The notes under the pieces: model-generated
What the model was told of the DNA's origin: nothing
What the model saw: only the letters and a program-made list of their open reading frames with translations
The model's database searches: none
Made by a program: the position numbers and the translations under genes
Assembly: GCF_945859825.1 (NCBI RefSeq)
Contig: NZ_CAMAPC010000002.1
Coordinates: 186,001-250,000 of the forward strand
Direction: 5' to 3'
DNA from: Pseudoalteromonas holothuriae
GTDB lineage: Bacteria; Pseudomonadota; Gammaproteobacteria; Enterobacterales; Alteromonadaceae
DNA length: 64,000 nt
Shown: piece by piece, positions 1 to 9,259 of the stretch
Layout of the letters: every line of letters begins with the position of its first letter
Position numbering within the stretch: position 1 is the first letter of the stretch

Positions 1-69
1 GTTATAATCAACAACTCAATTTAATAAAACAATAAGTTAACATAGCTGCTTTATAGGTAGAAAGTATAA

Positions 70-849
70 ATGAAAATAAAAATGAACATCACATGTATGG
101 CACTGACCACTGCACTTTTGAGCAGCACAATTGCTCATGCCACTATTGTAGAATTTCAAACCACTCAAGGTACCTTCAAAGTAAACTTGTTTGATGAAAC
201 GACCCCTAAAACGGTAGAAAATTTTTTAAGCTATGTTAATAGTGAGGGTTATCAAAACTCGGTGATCCACCGTGTAGAGACAGACTTTGTAGTCCAAGGT
301 GGTGGATTTTACTACAATGGTAAAATACCGCTTAATGCGATAACAACTAATTCACCTGTTGCCAATGAGCCAGAGTTATCAAATGTGCGCGGCACTATTG
401 CGATGGCAAAACTTAGCGGTCAACAAAACAGTGCTACAAATCAATGGTTCTTTAACTTGAGCGATAACAGTGCAAATTTAGATGTGCAAAATGGTGGCTT
501 TAGTGTGTTTGGTCAGGTGATTGATAGTGGTATGGAAGTTGTTGATAAGATTTCTAAAATCCCGTTGTGTGGTAGTACGCCGTTGGTTGACTTTACTGCT
601 GCACAGTGTGCAGATGAAGGCACCGAACCTGCAGGTAATAACTTTATCACTATAAACGCCATTACTGTCATTGATGACGACCCAGCCTCTGCTCAAATGT
701 TAACACCTGTATTGAATACCTTGATTGATAACGTTATAGCACCAGAGCCTGAGCCAGAAACGGCGCCAAGTAAACCTGCCTCTTCCGGCGGGTCTTTGTT
801 TGCATCTTTAATGTTATTAGCCGGGGTTTTAATATTCAGAAAGTATTAA
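70..849 (+). CDS. Secreted cyclophilin-type peptidyl-prolyl isomerase
   Basis: This is a 259-residue cyclophilin-family protein that would catalyse proline cis-trans isomerisation during folding of exported proteins. The first 24 residues form a signal peptide ending in AHA. The cyclophilin fold follows (EFQTTQGTFKVNLF, then VIHRVETDFVVQGG and QNSATNQWFFNL). After about residue 225 comes a Pro/Glu-rich linker and a C-terminal tail with SSGGS, a short hydrophobic stretch and a basic end (FRKY). That tail resembles a GlyGly-CTERM sorting signal processed by rhombosortase, which suggests surface sorting; this part is inference. It starts at the first ATG and stands alone, followed by a hairpin terminator. 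The enzyme family call is firm; the sorting tail is less so. Confidence 0.9.
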   Translation: MKIKMNITCMALTTALLSSTIAHATIVEFQTTQGTFKVNLFDETTPKTVENFLSYVNSEGYQNSVIHRVETDFVVQGGGFYYNGKIPLNAITTNSPVANEPELSNVRGTIAMAKLSGQQNSATNQWFFNLSDNSANLDVQNGGFSVFGQVIDSGMEVVDKISKIPLCGSTPLVDFTAAQCADEGTEPAGNNFITINAITVIDDDPASAQMLTPVLNTLIDNVIAPEPEPETAPSKPASSGGSLFASLMLLAGVLIFRKY

Positions 850-887
850 TCGTTTGATTGTTTGTTATTAGGTAACAGACAATGTAA

Positions 888-925
888 CGCAGCATTAGGC
901 TTTGCAAAATGCTGCGAATATTTTT
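888..925 (+). terminator. Hairpin terminator after the cyclophilin gene
   Basis: Inverted repeat CGCAGCATT (888-896) and AATGCTGCG (908-916) with an 11-nt loop, followed by a T-rich stretch (ATATTTTTTG). It lies about 40 bp after the stop codon. Confidence 0.65.
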
Positions 926-987
926 TGCCTTGTTACTAAGCCACTTTTCTGTCGCAATATGTGGTCATTTATTTAATACAATTGGGA
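920..987. repeat. Interspersed repeat copy C (partial)
   Basis: About 65 bp that match, with scattered differences, the right half of the repeat at 59551-59706 in the same orientation. Shared words include ACTAAGCCA, TCTGTC, CAATAT and GGTCATTTATTTAATA. The matching left half is not present here, so it is a truncated copy. Confidence 0.7.
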
Positions 988-1068
988 AAGGTGCATGAAC
1001 CAATCGCTGTATACATCAGACTAAACTTTATCCATTACATTTTTATAAAATACATGAATCATTAATAA

Positions 1069-1515
1069 TCAAGCTCTTTTCTCTTTCCTAAACGAATTGG
1101 TTAACATGGGTTTTAAATCTCTTAGCAATAATTGGCCGCTTGTTTCAAAATTAGCTGTCTTAGTTGATTTAAACCAGCCCAAGTGACATAGGAACAAAAG
1201 GGTTTCCTTTGCCTTGCTAACAAATTGCTGTTCAAACTCTTCTTCTGATAATTGAGGTGTATATTGACCTTCACCGCTTAGGGTGCTTGTGGTCGCATTG
1301 GGGTGATTATCACCCGTTATTAACCAGTGTGCATATGCTTTTGTTTTAGGATGTTCAAAAAACTTACTGATAACCGAAAGTGTGGGCTCACGCTCGCCTT
1401 TTTCATACTTACGATAAGATGGTACCGGTATTTCTAACATTTCCGCAAAGTTAATTTGCGATTCATCCACCGAGATCCGTAATTGTTTTAATCTTGTTGC
1501 AAAAGTATTTGACAT
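1069..1515 (-). CDS. Xre-family transcriptional regulator
   Basis: This 148-residue protein begins with a helix-turn-helix of the Xre/lambda-repressor type (roughly residues 5-55: RLKQLRISVDESQINFAEML, then VPSYRKYEKGEREP). The recognition segment is followed by YAHWLITGD, a motif common in phage-like repressors, and a C-terminal half of no recognised fold. I chose the ATG at 1515 because the upstream extension begins with TTG and adds only six residues. It is divergent from a second Xre-type gene at 1740, with about 220 bp between them, a layout like a cI/cro pair. No other phage genes are nearby. It probably binds DNA to control its own and neighbouring promoters; the targets are unknown. 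Confidence 0.75.
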   Translation of the reverse strand: MSNTFATRLKQLRISVDESQINFAEMLEIPVPSYRKYEKGEREPTLSVISKFFEHPKTKAYAHWLITGDNHPNATTSTLSGEGQYTPQLSEEEFEQQFVSKAKETLLFLCHLGWFKSTKTANFETSGQLLLRDLKPMLTNSFRKEKRA

Positions 1516-1739
1516 ATGACCCAATCCGATCAATTATTTTACCAGTTGACCCAGATAGGCTACATGAATTAATTCGACTTGTCTATTTGTGGTATTTAAG
1601 GGGTTGTGAACGCGATGAATTAGGTATTTATTTTCGCATTTTCACTGAGATAGGGCCGTGAAGCGTTTTAATTTTTGCCATCTAGGCAAGCGCATTTTCA
1701 GCGATAAAAACGCTAACCATTACCAGATACGGATATGTA

Positions 1740-2030
1740 ATGAATACGATACGAAGAAATGAAAGCATGCGCAAAGCGCAAACAATGGCTGCAAGGCAAT
1801 ATATACCCGCTACAATCCGCAAGTTGCGACGGGAGATGAAACTAACGCAAGCCCAATTGGGTAAGAGTTTGGTCACTCCGGTTGATCAGGCAACTATTTC
1901 TAATTGGGAGTCGGGGAAAACTGAACTCACAGCATGCCAGCTATTAGATATCATGATGCTGTTTGGCCAGCCTAACTTTCTTTCGTTTATTGAACAGTCC
2001 GAATCTATAGAGCAAAGACAGTCTGCGTAG
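1740..2030 (+). CDS. Small helix-turn-helix (Xre-type) regulator
   Basis: This 96-residue protein carries an Xre-type helix-turn-helix at about residues 25-80: IRKLRREMKLTQAQLGKSL, then QATISNWESGK and LLDIMMLFG. It begins with an arginine-rich 18-residue leader, so translation might instead start at an internal ATG (MRKAQ at residue 10 or MAARQ at residue 16). No effector domain is present. It faces away from the Xre-type gene at 1069-1515. A role as a Cro-like repressor is inferred only from the layout. No toxin gene is visible beside it, so an antitoxin role has no support here. Confidence 0.75.
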   Translation: MNTIRRNESMRKAQTMAARQYIPATIRKLRREMKLTQAQLGKSLVTPVDQATISNWESGKTELTACQLLDIMMLFGQPNFLSFIEQSESIEQRQSA

Positions 2031-2457
2031 CGCCTAAAATATATAAATTAACGTTCTGCTTCAGATATAGCGGAGCGTATTGCCAAGTTCTCGTTCCCAT
2101 AGCAGTTAATTAACTGCATTCCGCTGGTGAAATAGGCTTCAATAGCAGTGTGTAGTTTGTTTCACCTTTTCAATCAGTGAACGTGTATTAAGTGATTGTA
2201 AGCAGAGTGCTTTATGCCCTAAAAACCCTTAATTGCTGAACGATAGAGACAATTTGCTTATTAAACGTATTGATTACAGTTTGGGTTTTGTCTGTTTAAG
2301 TCATCTAGCCTTGAAAATATTTCTCTCAAAGTTAAATCAAAGATGTGCTGTCTATGCAAAGACAGAAAGCGATAACGAGCCTTAGAGTGACAGTGTGGTT
2401 TTAAACCATGACTTAACAGGCTAAACTATTCACTCTTTTGCTTTAATTGTATTTTAA
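2031..2457. other. Non-coding stretch with a perfect 16-bp palindrome
   Basis: I see no gene in these 427 bp. At 2102-2117 lies the perfect palindrome GCAGTTAATTAACTGC. It is nested between AGCGGA upstream and TCCGCT downstream. Another inverted repeat, GGTGAAA and TTTCACC, follows within the next 50 bp. These could be operator half-sites or a structured leader for the CadC-like gene at 2458; neither is proven. Confidence 0.45.
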
Positions 2458-4341
2458 ATGCTTTATTTCTCAAACTTTTGCTTTGATACGCAACATCAGA
2501 TTTTATATCAGGATAACCAAGTTGTTGTGCTCAGTGCTAACCAAGCAAAACTCTTGGCTTTATTTTTAGATAACCCTTCTAAATTACTCAGTAAAGATGA
2601 CATTTTTAATCATGTTTGGCCTCGTAAAATAATGACCGAGCAAGTGGTGTTTCAAACTATTAGCCAATTGCGCGCTATTTTGGGCGAAGGTTCGATTAAA
2701 ACTTTCCCCAAGCGCGGTTATCAATGGCAGTTATTGACCAGTGTTGAACTAAGTAATAAAGCACCCAATGGTAGCAATAAAAAACATACACTTTTCAGGC
2801 GTATTTTATACTCGCTAGTTGCATGTTTAGCACTTGTGGTTAGTGGTATTTGGTTTAATGATGCATTGGTAGGTAAGCAACAGATACCGAATACAGCTCA
2901 GTCGTTTGTCAATTGGCGTTCGATGCCTTTTTCAAGTCGCAGTGATACTATACCAAAGCGAGAGCTTGATGCTTTGAACGCAAACTTAGCGCAGCATATT
3001 TTACCTGTAAATAAGGCCTATCTAGAGGCGAACAGGCCATTAATTGGTGTTTGGCAGTTTTTTGCATCGCCTTATGTTGTATATAAAAAGTGGCTAAAAG
3101 GCGAAGCCGAGGTGTTATTTTCTGGGTTGATTTATGATTATCAGACAAACGCCCAGCAGTCGCCACAGCTCGTATTAGAATATTTGGCACAAGGTCAAAG
3201 TCGCCAATGGCGAGGGTATGTGCAGGCAAGTTCTTTGCCCGCACTTTGGCAACAGGTATATCAGGCGTTACAACCACTACAAGCTTCCAATTATTTAAAT
3301 CTTGCTTCTGAGGCTGCAGCAAGTGCCGAGCTTGCGTTGCTTGCCAGTCAGTTCCCTAATAATTTAGCGGTGTTACAGCAATTAATTACAAGGCAAATAG
3401 AGCAGGGAGATTATGATGCAGCTGACGCGCAAGTGGCTAACCTTAAAGTGCTTGCTCAACGCCTCTCTCAACCAGCTTATATCGCTTATGCATATTGGCT
3501 TAAGGGTGAATTACTATTTAAATTAGAGCAACATGGGTTAGCTTTACAGCAGCTAGAGCAGGCACAGCAACAGTTGGACCAAATAGGTTTGCTAGCGATG
3601 CAAAGCGAGGTGAGTAAATCTCAAGCTGAAGTGATAGCGATTGAAAAAGACTTTGCACAGATACAAAACTATTTGTTTCGATCAGCAAGTCAAGCTCGTA
3701 TAGCAAATCGGCCAACGCAAGAGGTGCGCGCCTATACTTTGTTGTCAATTAGAGCGTCTAAGCTAAAGTTAAATAAAGAAAAATACGAGTATTTAAGACA
3801 GGCTGAAACACTGATTAATGATTACCAGTTAGATGCATCTCATAAAATGCTAACTGACTACCACTGGGCATTATTTGCTGAGCAAAAAGCCGATAAAATT
3901 ACATATTATAACCGTGTATTAAGTCGTCCGGTCACCCCTAATAATTTTTGGGTTTTCACCAGTGTTAGCGAGCAACGAATTCATTATGCCATTGAGGATA
4001 AAGATTGGGCGTTAGCGAAAAGCATAGCTAATAAAGTCGGGGAGCCAGCTCGTCAATCATTTTTATTGGCGCAGATATATGTGGCAAATCAGCAAACTGA
4101 ATTGGCTATTCAACATGCTGAAAATGCATTTAATTTGGCTCGTACTCAAGGCATAGATTGGATTGGACTTGATATGGCTTTGATGTTGCTAGAATTAAAC
4201 AAAAATGATGAGAATCCAGCCTTGGTAATGTTGTGTAAGCGGTTTATTAATAATACAGCGTCTTCTTGGTGGGTGGCGAAGCATCAGCTGCATTTAGAAA
4301 AGGTAGGAATTATAGTTAATCCCTACCCAGAATCGCCTTAA
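2458..4341 (+). CDS. CadC-like membrane-bound winged-helix regulator
   Basis: This 627-residue protein is built like CadC/ToxR regulators. A cytoplasmic OmpR/PhoB-type winged helix fills about residues 1-100 (VLSANQAKLLALFLDNP, LLSKDDIFNHVWP, QVVFQTISQLRAIL, IKTFPKRGYQW). One transmembrane helix follows at about 116-135 (LYSLVACLALVVSGIWF). The large remainder is predicted periplasmic, rich in Ala/Gln/Leu helices that look like TPR-type repeats. It should bind DNA while sensing something outside the inner membrane; the signal is unknown. The ATG is used although no clear ribosome binding site precedes it. It is convergent with the sulfatase-modifying-factor-like gene 20 bp downstream, so the two are not one operon. 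Confidence 0.85.
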   Translation: MLYFSNFCFDTQHQILYQDNQVVVLSANQAKLLALFLDNPSKLLSKDDIFNHVWPRKIMTEQVVFQTISQLRAILGEGSIKTFPKRGYQWQLLTSVELSNKAPNGSNKKHTLFRRILYSLVACLALVVSGIWFNDALVGKQQIPNTAQSFVNWRSMPFSSRSDTIPKRELDALNANLAQHILPVNKAYLEANRPLIGVWQFFASPYVVYKKWLKGEAEVLFSGLIYDYQTNAQQSPQLVLEYLAQGQSRQWRGYVQASSLPALWQQVYQALQPLQASNYLNLASEAAASAELALLASQFPNNLAVLQQLITRQIEQGDYDAADAQVANLKVLAQRLSQPAYIAYAYWLKGELLFKLEQHGLALQQLEQAQQQLDQIGLLAMQSEVSKSQAEVIAIEKDFAQIQNYLFRSASQARIANRPTQEVRAYTLLSIRASKLKLNKEKYEYLRQAETLINDYQLDASHKMLTDYHWALFAEQKADKITYYNRVLSRPVTPNNFWVFTSVSEQRIHYAIEDKDWALAKSIANKVGEPARQSFLLAQIYVANQQTELAIQHAENAFNLARTQGIDWIGLDMALMLLELNKNDENPALVMLCKRFINNTASSWWVAKHQLHLEKVGIIVNPYPESP

Positions 4342-4361
4342 ATTGTATGTGTAGCAACAGG

Positions 4362-6047
4362 TTAAAGTGTACTTATGATAAACCAATTAAGTGCCATCAG
4401 AGGTGCCTGACCCTTGACTGACAATTGATGTTGTCCTTTAGGTAAGTCAATAAATATGTTGTCTATGGTTTGCCAACTGCGCTCCCCTGTGAGTTCTGCC
4501 TTTGTTAATAGTTTGTCACCTAACCAAAATTCAAGGTGTTGTGTGCTACCAGGATGAAATACGCGTGCTTGAAGCTTATACATATTTGATGTGGGCACGT
4601 TAACGGTATAATGTGCGCTGTGTTTGCTAAGCGCTGCAAACACTCGATCGTCTTTTTCTTCCCAGCCGCTTAAACTTACTTGTATATTGGGTGCAGATGA
4701 AAAAGCTTCACCTTCGATTTTTGCCGGTAACTGATGTATTGTGCTTATGCCGCTATCAACGAAGTCGCTCGCTATGCTTTCAGTATTACTTAATATCGCA
4801 GAAACTGCGTAGCGCATGTTACGTTCAAGCGGCTTGGGGTCTGTGAAAGTCGGTTGTTTAAGATTGCTGGCGATATGTTGTTGTGTGAGCGTTATTGGAT
4901 CTTGCCTATATACGTTGAAGCTAACTTTTTGGTTTGTAATGGGGTATTGCCATTGGAGGGTAACAGCTTCATGAGATGATGAAACAACTTCCAGCCCTTT
5001 AGGTGTGGTGGGGTATTGAATATTTGTTTTACGCCAATCTTTTTTGGCGTGTTCCTGAGCATGGGTAAGTAGCTTAACAAAAGTTTGATTACCTTGTTGA
5101 TTAGGCAACGCTTGTCCTTGTGTATCTTGTACCAAACGAAAGCCTTCTAGCGCGGCCACAAAGTTATCGCCAATTGGCATGCGTTGGCTGCTTCTGTGTG
5201 CTTCCCAATGCCAACTCCCCCCTCTTGCTACATAGGTATCACATTGTTCTTTGGTAACAGCACTGCCATCAGTAGGCGCATCGTGGTAACTGTTTTGATA
5301 GCAATCAGCCAAGCGCTCAACTACATTACCTATCATATCGTGTATACCAAAGGGGTTGGCTTTATATAGCCCTACCACGGATGTAGTAAGTTCATGATCA
5401 TTACAAGGTTCTATGGTGTAACCACTTTTGTAAGAAGCATCATATTGTTTGGGTGACTCATGTAACGCATATACGTCTGATAAATTAGCATACTCGCATG
5501 ACTTGCCACTGAGGGGCTCGTCGCCATAAAAATAGCGGGTATAGGTTCCTCCTCTTAGTGCATACTCCCATTCAGCTTCAGTGGGTAAACGATATTGTTT
5601 TCCCGACTGTTGTGATAACCATTTTGCATAAGCAATAGCGTCTTTTCTGGTGATACAAACAACAGGGTGGAATTCGCTATGTGCGTAAATGTTGTTATCC
5701 CAGCTACCGTCACTTTTACCGCTGCCAAACCACTTATCGCCGATACGATGTGTACACTCTTGTGGCGCTTGATAGTGGGTGGCTTCAATAAACTTTCTAA
5801 ACTCGGCGATAGTGACTTCATACTTAGCCATTTGAAAAGCGGGCATTAAGACTTTATGTGCTGGTTTTTCGTTATCTTGGCCACGGTCACTGCCCATGTA
5901 AAAATCTCCAGCAGGAATAGCAATCATAGGGGGCTCTATGTATGCGGCAGTTATTTTTTGACCAGCGACTGCATTAGTGTGGCTTAGTATTACACTGCTC
6001 AGCAGTGATGGTATGGATAGGGGGAAAAGCAAATTACGGTATTGCAT
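4362..6047 (-). CDS. Secreted SUMF1/FGE-like domain protein lacking the catalytic cysteines
   Basis: The 561-residue product has a signal peptide (residues 1-29) and a formylglycine-generating-enzyme-like domain at about 40-320: MIAIPAGDFYMGSDRGQDNE, KYEVTIAEF, YRLPTEAEWEYALRGG, FGIHDMIGNVVE, ARGGSW and EGFRLV. In true FGE the RGGS motif is followed by two catalytic cysteines; here that stretch reads RGGSWHWEAHRSSQRM with neither. Sulfatase activation is therefore unlikely. A fibronectin-III-like segment (about 355-430) and a C-terminal carbohydrate-binding-like beta domain follow. Start: the ATG at 6047 has AGAGGA just upstream; the upstream TTG extension is rejected. No sulfatase gene is in the window. 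Likely periplasmic or secreted; function unknown. Confidence 0.85.
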   Translation of the reverse strand: MQYRNLLFPLSIPSLLSSVILSHTNAVAGQKITAAYIEPPMIAIPAGDFYMGSDRGQDNEKPAHKVLMPAFQMAKYEVTIAEFRKFIEATHYQAPQECTHRIGDKWFGSGKSDGSWDNNIYAHSEFHPVVCITRKDAIAYAKWLSQQSGKQYRLPTEAEWEYALRGGTYTRYFYGDEPLSGKSCEYANLSDVYALHESPKQYDASYKSGYTIEPCNDHELTTSVVGLYKANPFGIHDMIGNVVERLADCYQNSYHDAPTDGSAVTKEQCDTYVARGGSWHWEAHRSSQRMPIGDNFVAALEGFRLVQDTQGQALPNQQGNQTFVKLLTHAQEHAKKDWRKTNIQYPTTPKGLEVVSSSHEAVTLQWQYPITNQKVSFNVYRQDPITLTQQHIASNLKQPTFTDPKPLERNMRYAVSAILSNTESIASDFVDSGISTIHQLPAKIEGEAFSSAPNIQVSLSGWEEKDDRVFAALSKHSAHYTVNVPTSNMYKLQARVFHPGSTQHLEFWLGDKLLTKAELTGERSWQTIDNIFIDLPKGQHQLSVKGQAPLMALNWFIISTL

Positions 6048-6832
6048 GGTTATTCCTCTTGTTTGATTGACGCTGTCACCATGCAACTAGGCCACTATTT
6101 TAGTCTTACAAAAAACCTATAAATGTTTAAAAATAGTTTTTTAATATACATAACTTTTTGATTAATTTACTTAAATTTAAGTAGTGCTTTTAACAATAGT
6201 GATGGTAAGTTGTGAGGAAAGATAACAGGAATACCATATTAACGTCAGGACAACCGTATGAATGTTTTTTACTTACTTTTTAAGCCAGCAGTGAGTTGCT
6301 CTGCCAAGTGCTGCGTTTTTATCCGTACCTTTTCTGTTTCTTGGGAATACTGAGTTTAGACAGTTCCTGCTTCAATATATTTAATGCCAGTTGTTTTAGA
6401 GCAGCAAGCTATTACAGCACACAGAGACAAACACCAGGTCATTAAGTGAGGTATTGCTTTTGAGATTGCTGAAGTGTGTGTTGAGGGCTTCAATAAACTG
6501 AAACGTGCTCAAAAAGAGTGTACAAAATCATAGCATACAAGGTGAGTCAAATTTACTTAACGCTGCTCAAAATATATTTACTGTCTTGCCCTGATATTGA
6601 GGTAAATAACCGGGGTTATTAATAAAAAGAATGAGGTGAAAACATACTCTAGCATGGAAGTTGTTTGTTTATATTCTGTGTCTATTTAACAAAAAAAATA
6701 CAAATGGACCTGTTTTGTGTAATTAACTATGTTAATTTTTTGTATTCTGTGTCATATTTAAAGGCATCTAAGGCAGTGATGGATATTGGGTCACTGTTAA
6801 TAATCTTATTCTGGTTAACATGGAATGAAAAA
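6048..6832. other. Long intergenic stretch with little coding signal
   Basis: Apart from the decayed reading frame listed at 6384-6533 I see no gene here. The sequence is AT-rich. The N-terminal extension of the downstream protease-like gene would use TTG (6665) or ATG (6704, 6779) starts in this stretch. Confidence 0.5.
6384..6533 (+). pseudogene. Possible remnant of a small protein gene
   Basis: Starting at an ATG (6384), one frame reads MPVVLEQQAITAHRDKHQVIK, then a TGA, then continues in the same frame as GIAFEIAEVCVEGFNKLK and RAQKECTKS before a TAG at 6531. The composition on both sides of the stop looks protein-like. I do not recognise the family. It could also be chance. Confidence 0.3.
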
Positions 6833-7747
6833 ATGACCTATGCAGCACAAAAAGTAGCAGCATTGCTGAACTTTAATTCAGCATTTTTGCAAAAAAATGC
6901 CATTCAATGGTTTGTATTGAGTATGGTGATTGTGCTGTCTTCTTGCGGTAGCAGCAGAATATATCAGGGTAAGGAACTGGCTATTGCATATCTAAATAAC
7001 TCAAATGTATTACATGATTACAAAGAGCAAAAAGTCACCTCGCATCAAGTAAGGATTAGCTATCAACTAAATAATTCAACAAAAGTAAGTGGTATGGGCG
7101 TGCCTATAACGGAGCGTTTAATTGCAACGGCAGATCATGTGGTACAAAACTTAGCTGTTGGACAACAAGTTAATGTACAGATAGGTGCATTGGGTAAATT
7201 GTCCAAGCCTTTGACTGCACAATTAGTGATGCGCTTGCCTGATAAGGATGTGGCATATATTAAATTGAGTCAGCCCGGGCTGCCCGAAAGTAGTGTACCT
7301 AATTGGTGTGATAGTCAACAGTTGGGTGATAAAGTGATAATGACTATGCTATCAAGCTCCGCTAGTTTAACCGTTGCGTCTGGTACAATTTCGGGTATTT
7401 CAGATAGGCCAAGAATGACCGAGCGATTTAACAAAAAGGCGGCAAAAAATGGCACTGCACCAAATGGCATGCTGGATGAACCGGTAAATTTTGTGTTATT
7501 GCACCGAAATATGCAGGGTGGGTTTTCAGGGGGGGCTATGTATGATGTAAAACATGGTTGTGTTACAGGAATATCATCAATGATTGCCAGTTTTAATGAC
7601 TTAGCTCAGCCTCAGCGGTACGAGTCGGTACAAGAAGCATTAAGCAGAAAGTACTGGTCTGAGAATAGTAAAGTACTTGCTTTTGGCATTCCTGCTAAAA
7701 CAGTACTTGAATTAGCAAAGCATAATGACCTGATCAAGGGTCTATAA
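6833..7747 (+). CDS. Trypsin-like serine protease lipoprotein
   Basis: A chymotrypsin-fold serine protease with an apparent catalytic triad, numbering from the ATG at 6833: His102 in LIATADHVVQ, Asp139 in PDKDVAYIKL and Ser232 in QGGFSGGAMYD. A lipobox (VLSSCGSS, Cys38) after a hydrophobic stretch suggests a lipoprotein. The start is uncertain. The ATG at 6833 gives an n-region long for a lipoprotein. A TTG at 6887, just before QKNAIQW, would give a normal 20-residue lipoprotein signal but has no clear ribosome binding site. Upstream starts at 6779, 6704 or 6665 add further hydrophobic residues. There is no PDZ domain, unlike DegP. The substrate is unknown and no adjacent operon partner is seen. 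Confidence 0.75.
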   Translation: MTYAAQKVAALLNFNSAFLQKNAIQWFVLSMVIVLSSCGSSRIYQGKELAIAYLNNSNVLHDYKEQKVTSHQVRISYQLNNSTKVSGMGVPITERLIATADHVVQNLAVGQQVNVQIGALGKLSKPLTAQLVMRLPDKDVAYIKLSQPGLPESSVPNWCDSQQLGDKVIMTMLSSSASLTVASGTISGISDRPRMTERFNKKAAKNGTAPNGMLDEPVNFVLLHRNMQGGFSGGAMYDVKHGCVTGISSMIASFNDLAQPQRYESVQEALSRKYWSENSKVLAFGIPAKTVLELAKHNDLIKGL

Positions 7748-7804
7748 ACTTGATTCATACTGTGTAATAGTTACTTTAATTTTCTAGTTAGTTGATAGTT
7801 TTTA

Positions 7805-8998
7805 ATGAAGTACCTATTTGATGAAAAAGAAATTGCCCTACAATGTGGCGATACGACCATTGCTAAAGGTCAATCCTTGCTCCAAGCTAATGTTGTTTTA
7901 AATTTAACTACATCACACAACGTTTTACATGCACAGGGTAGCTGTTAGTATCGTGTAGAGTGCCACTTTGCTTGATTACAGTGGTGAAGCTGTACTTGCC
8001 CTGCGGCACAAAAACAGCCTATGTGCAAACATATAGTGGCAACAGCATTAGCAGCGTTAACGCATGATTATCACAAGGTGACAGACATAGACCCTGAGCG
8101 GCAACAAATTGAACAGTTGTTAGCAGATAAAAACCAGCCAGAGTTAATCGCATTGTTATTAGATTGTTTGGCACAAAGCCCAGAGCAATGGCAAAGCTGG
8201 CTAAATAGAGCAAAGCTTAGTAAAGCCGTGTCGTTTAGAACACTCAAGAGCATGATCACTAAAGCTATGTCAGTTAAGGATATATGGTATTTGCGAAACT
8301 TGACTGGTCTGAACAACAAAAGCAAAGTGGTTATTTGAGCATTTTACTGAGTTTAAGTTTGATGTATTTCCGTCAATTGAAGACGATTTTAAAGATGAGA
8401 TAAAACATAACCCCACATTTTTAGCTTTGTGCCAACAAGCAATAGAAACTGAGTTGGTAAAGCCAAGCAAGCCGAACTGGATGCTAAAAAGGTTAGCTGG
8501 TCCTTTGATAACTCATGCTAAAAATTGGCAAGAGCTTGTTAAGCTACAAGCATGGATAGCCAAAGAGCCACGTGATTTTTTAACTATAGCCAAGGTATGT
8601 TTTGAACATAAAGAGTTGCTTGATACAGAGTATTGGCTTGAAAAAGCACGTTCAGGTGCCAGTAAAAATGATTTAATTGCTTGTGAATTAGCAATTAAAG
8701 TGAGCATTGTGCACAGCCGGGTTTACTAGTACAACTTGCCAATAGCCTTATTACAAATATGCCAACACACTCAATAGACTATTATTTAAAGGTTGCAATG
8801 ACAACCATTGAGCAGGCCAATAATACTGCCTATCAACAGGCTATAGACTTATTAAAACAACAAGCACAGCAACTACAAAAGCATCATCCTAAATTACTCC
8901 GTGATTATTATGTGCGGATCTCAGAGCTGGCCAAAAGCACTAAACGAAAACGTAATATGTATGCACTTTTTCAACAGCATTTTGGCGAGCATTTATAA
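7805..8998 (+). pseudogene. Decayed SWIM zinc-finger protein gene
   Basis: From the ATG at 7805 the frame reads MKYLFDEKEIALQCGDTTIA and runs on through three in-frame stops (TAG 7946, TGA 7973, TGA 7985). It then gives CTCPAAQKQPMCKHIVATAL in the same frame. This is a textbook CxCx(n)CxH SWIM zinc finger; its cysteine codons begin at 7991, 7997 and 8024 and the histidine codon at 8030. The frame closes at 8338. Protein-like sequence resumes in another frame (LFEHFTEFKFDVFPSIEDDF, about 8331-8700) and shifts again to AQPGLLVQLANSLITNMPTH through 8998, ending FGEHL. At least two frameshifts are needed. The intact gene would encode roughly 395 residues. Fragments at 8021-8338, 8427-8729 and 8759-8998 should not be called as separate genes. 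Confidence 0.8.
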
Positions 8999-9259
8999 TG
9001 GCCTGAATAAATGTTGCATGGAAAAATCATCGCCTTAAAAAGTGAATGTGTGCCAAGGAAGGCAAAACGAAGCAGTTTGCTTGTTAGTGTATGAAATACT
9101 GAATTAATGACATGAAAAGTTGGCTCCTTTATTTTCAGGCGTTAAGTTTGATTGCACATTATTCCTAATTTTTTATATGGTATCGTAATAATTTTTAATT
9201 TGCGTAGAATAAGCACGCTAACAATAATTAATAAAGCACTGACTATAAAGGAAAAACTT

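Noticed and set aside
1682-1876. 64-codon minus-strand frame over the start of the small Xre gene
   Set aside because: It lies antisense to a better-supported helix-turn-helix gene and has no recognisable domain.
7946-7987. In-frame TGA codons in the SWIM frame read as selenocysteine
   Set aside because: A TAG lies in the same short stretch and frameshifts follow downstream; no SECIS-like hairpin stands out. Decay explains it better.
8071-8325. Minus-strand frames over the SWIM remnant
   Set aside because: They are antisense to the decayed gene; no domain or ribosome binding site.
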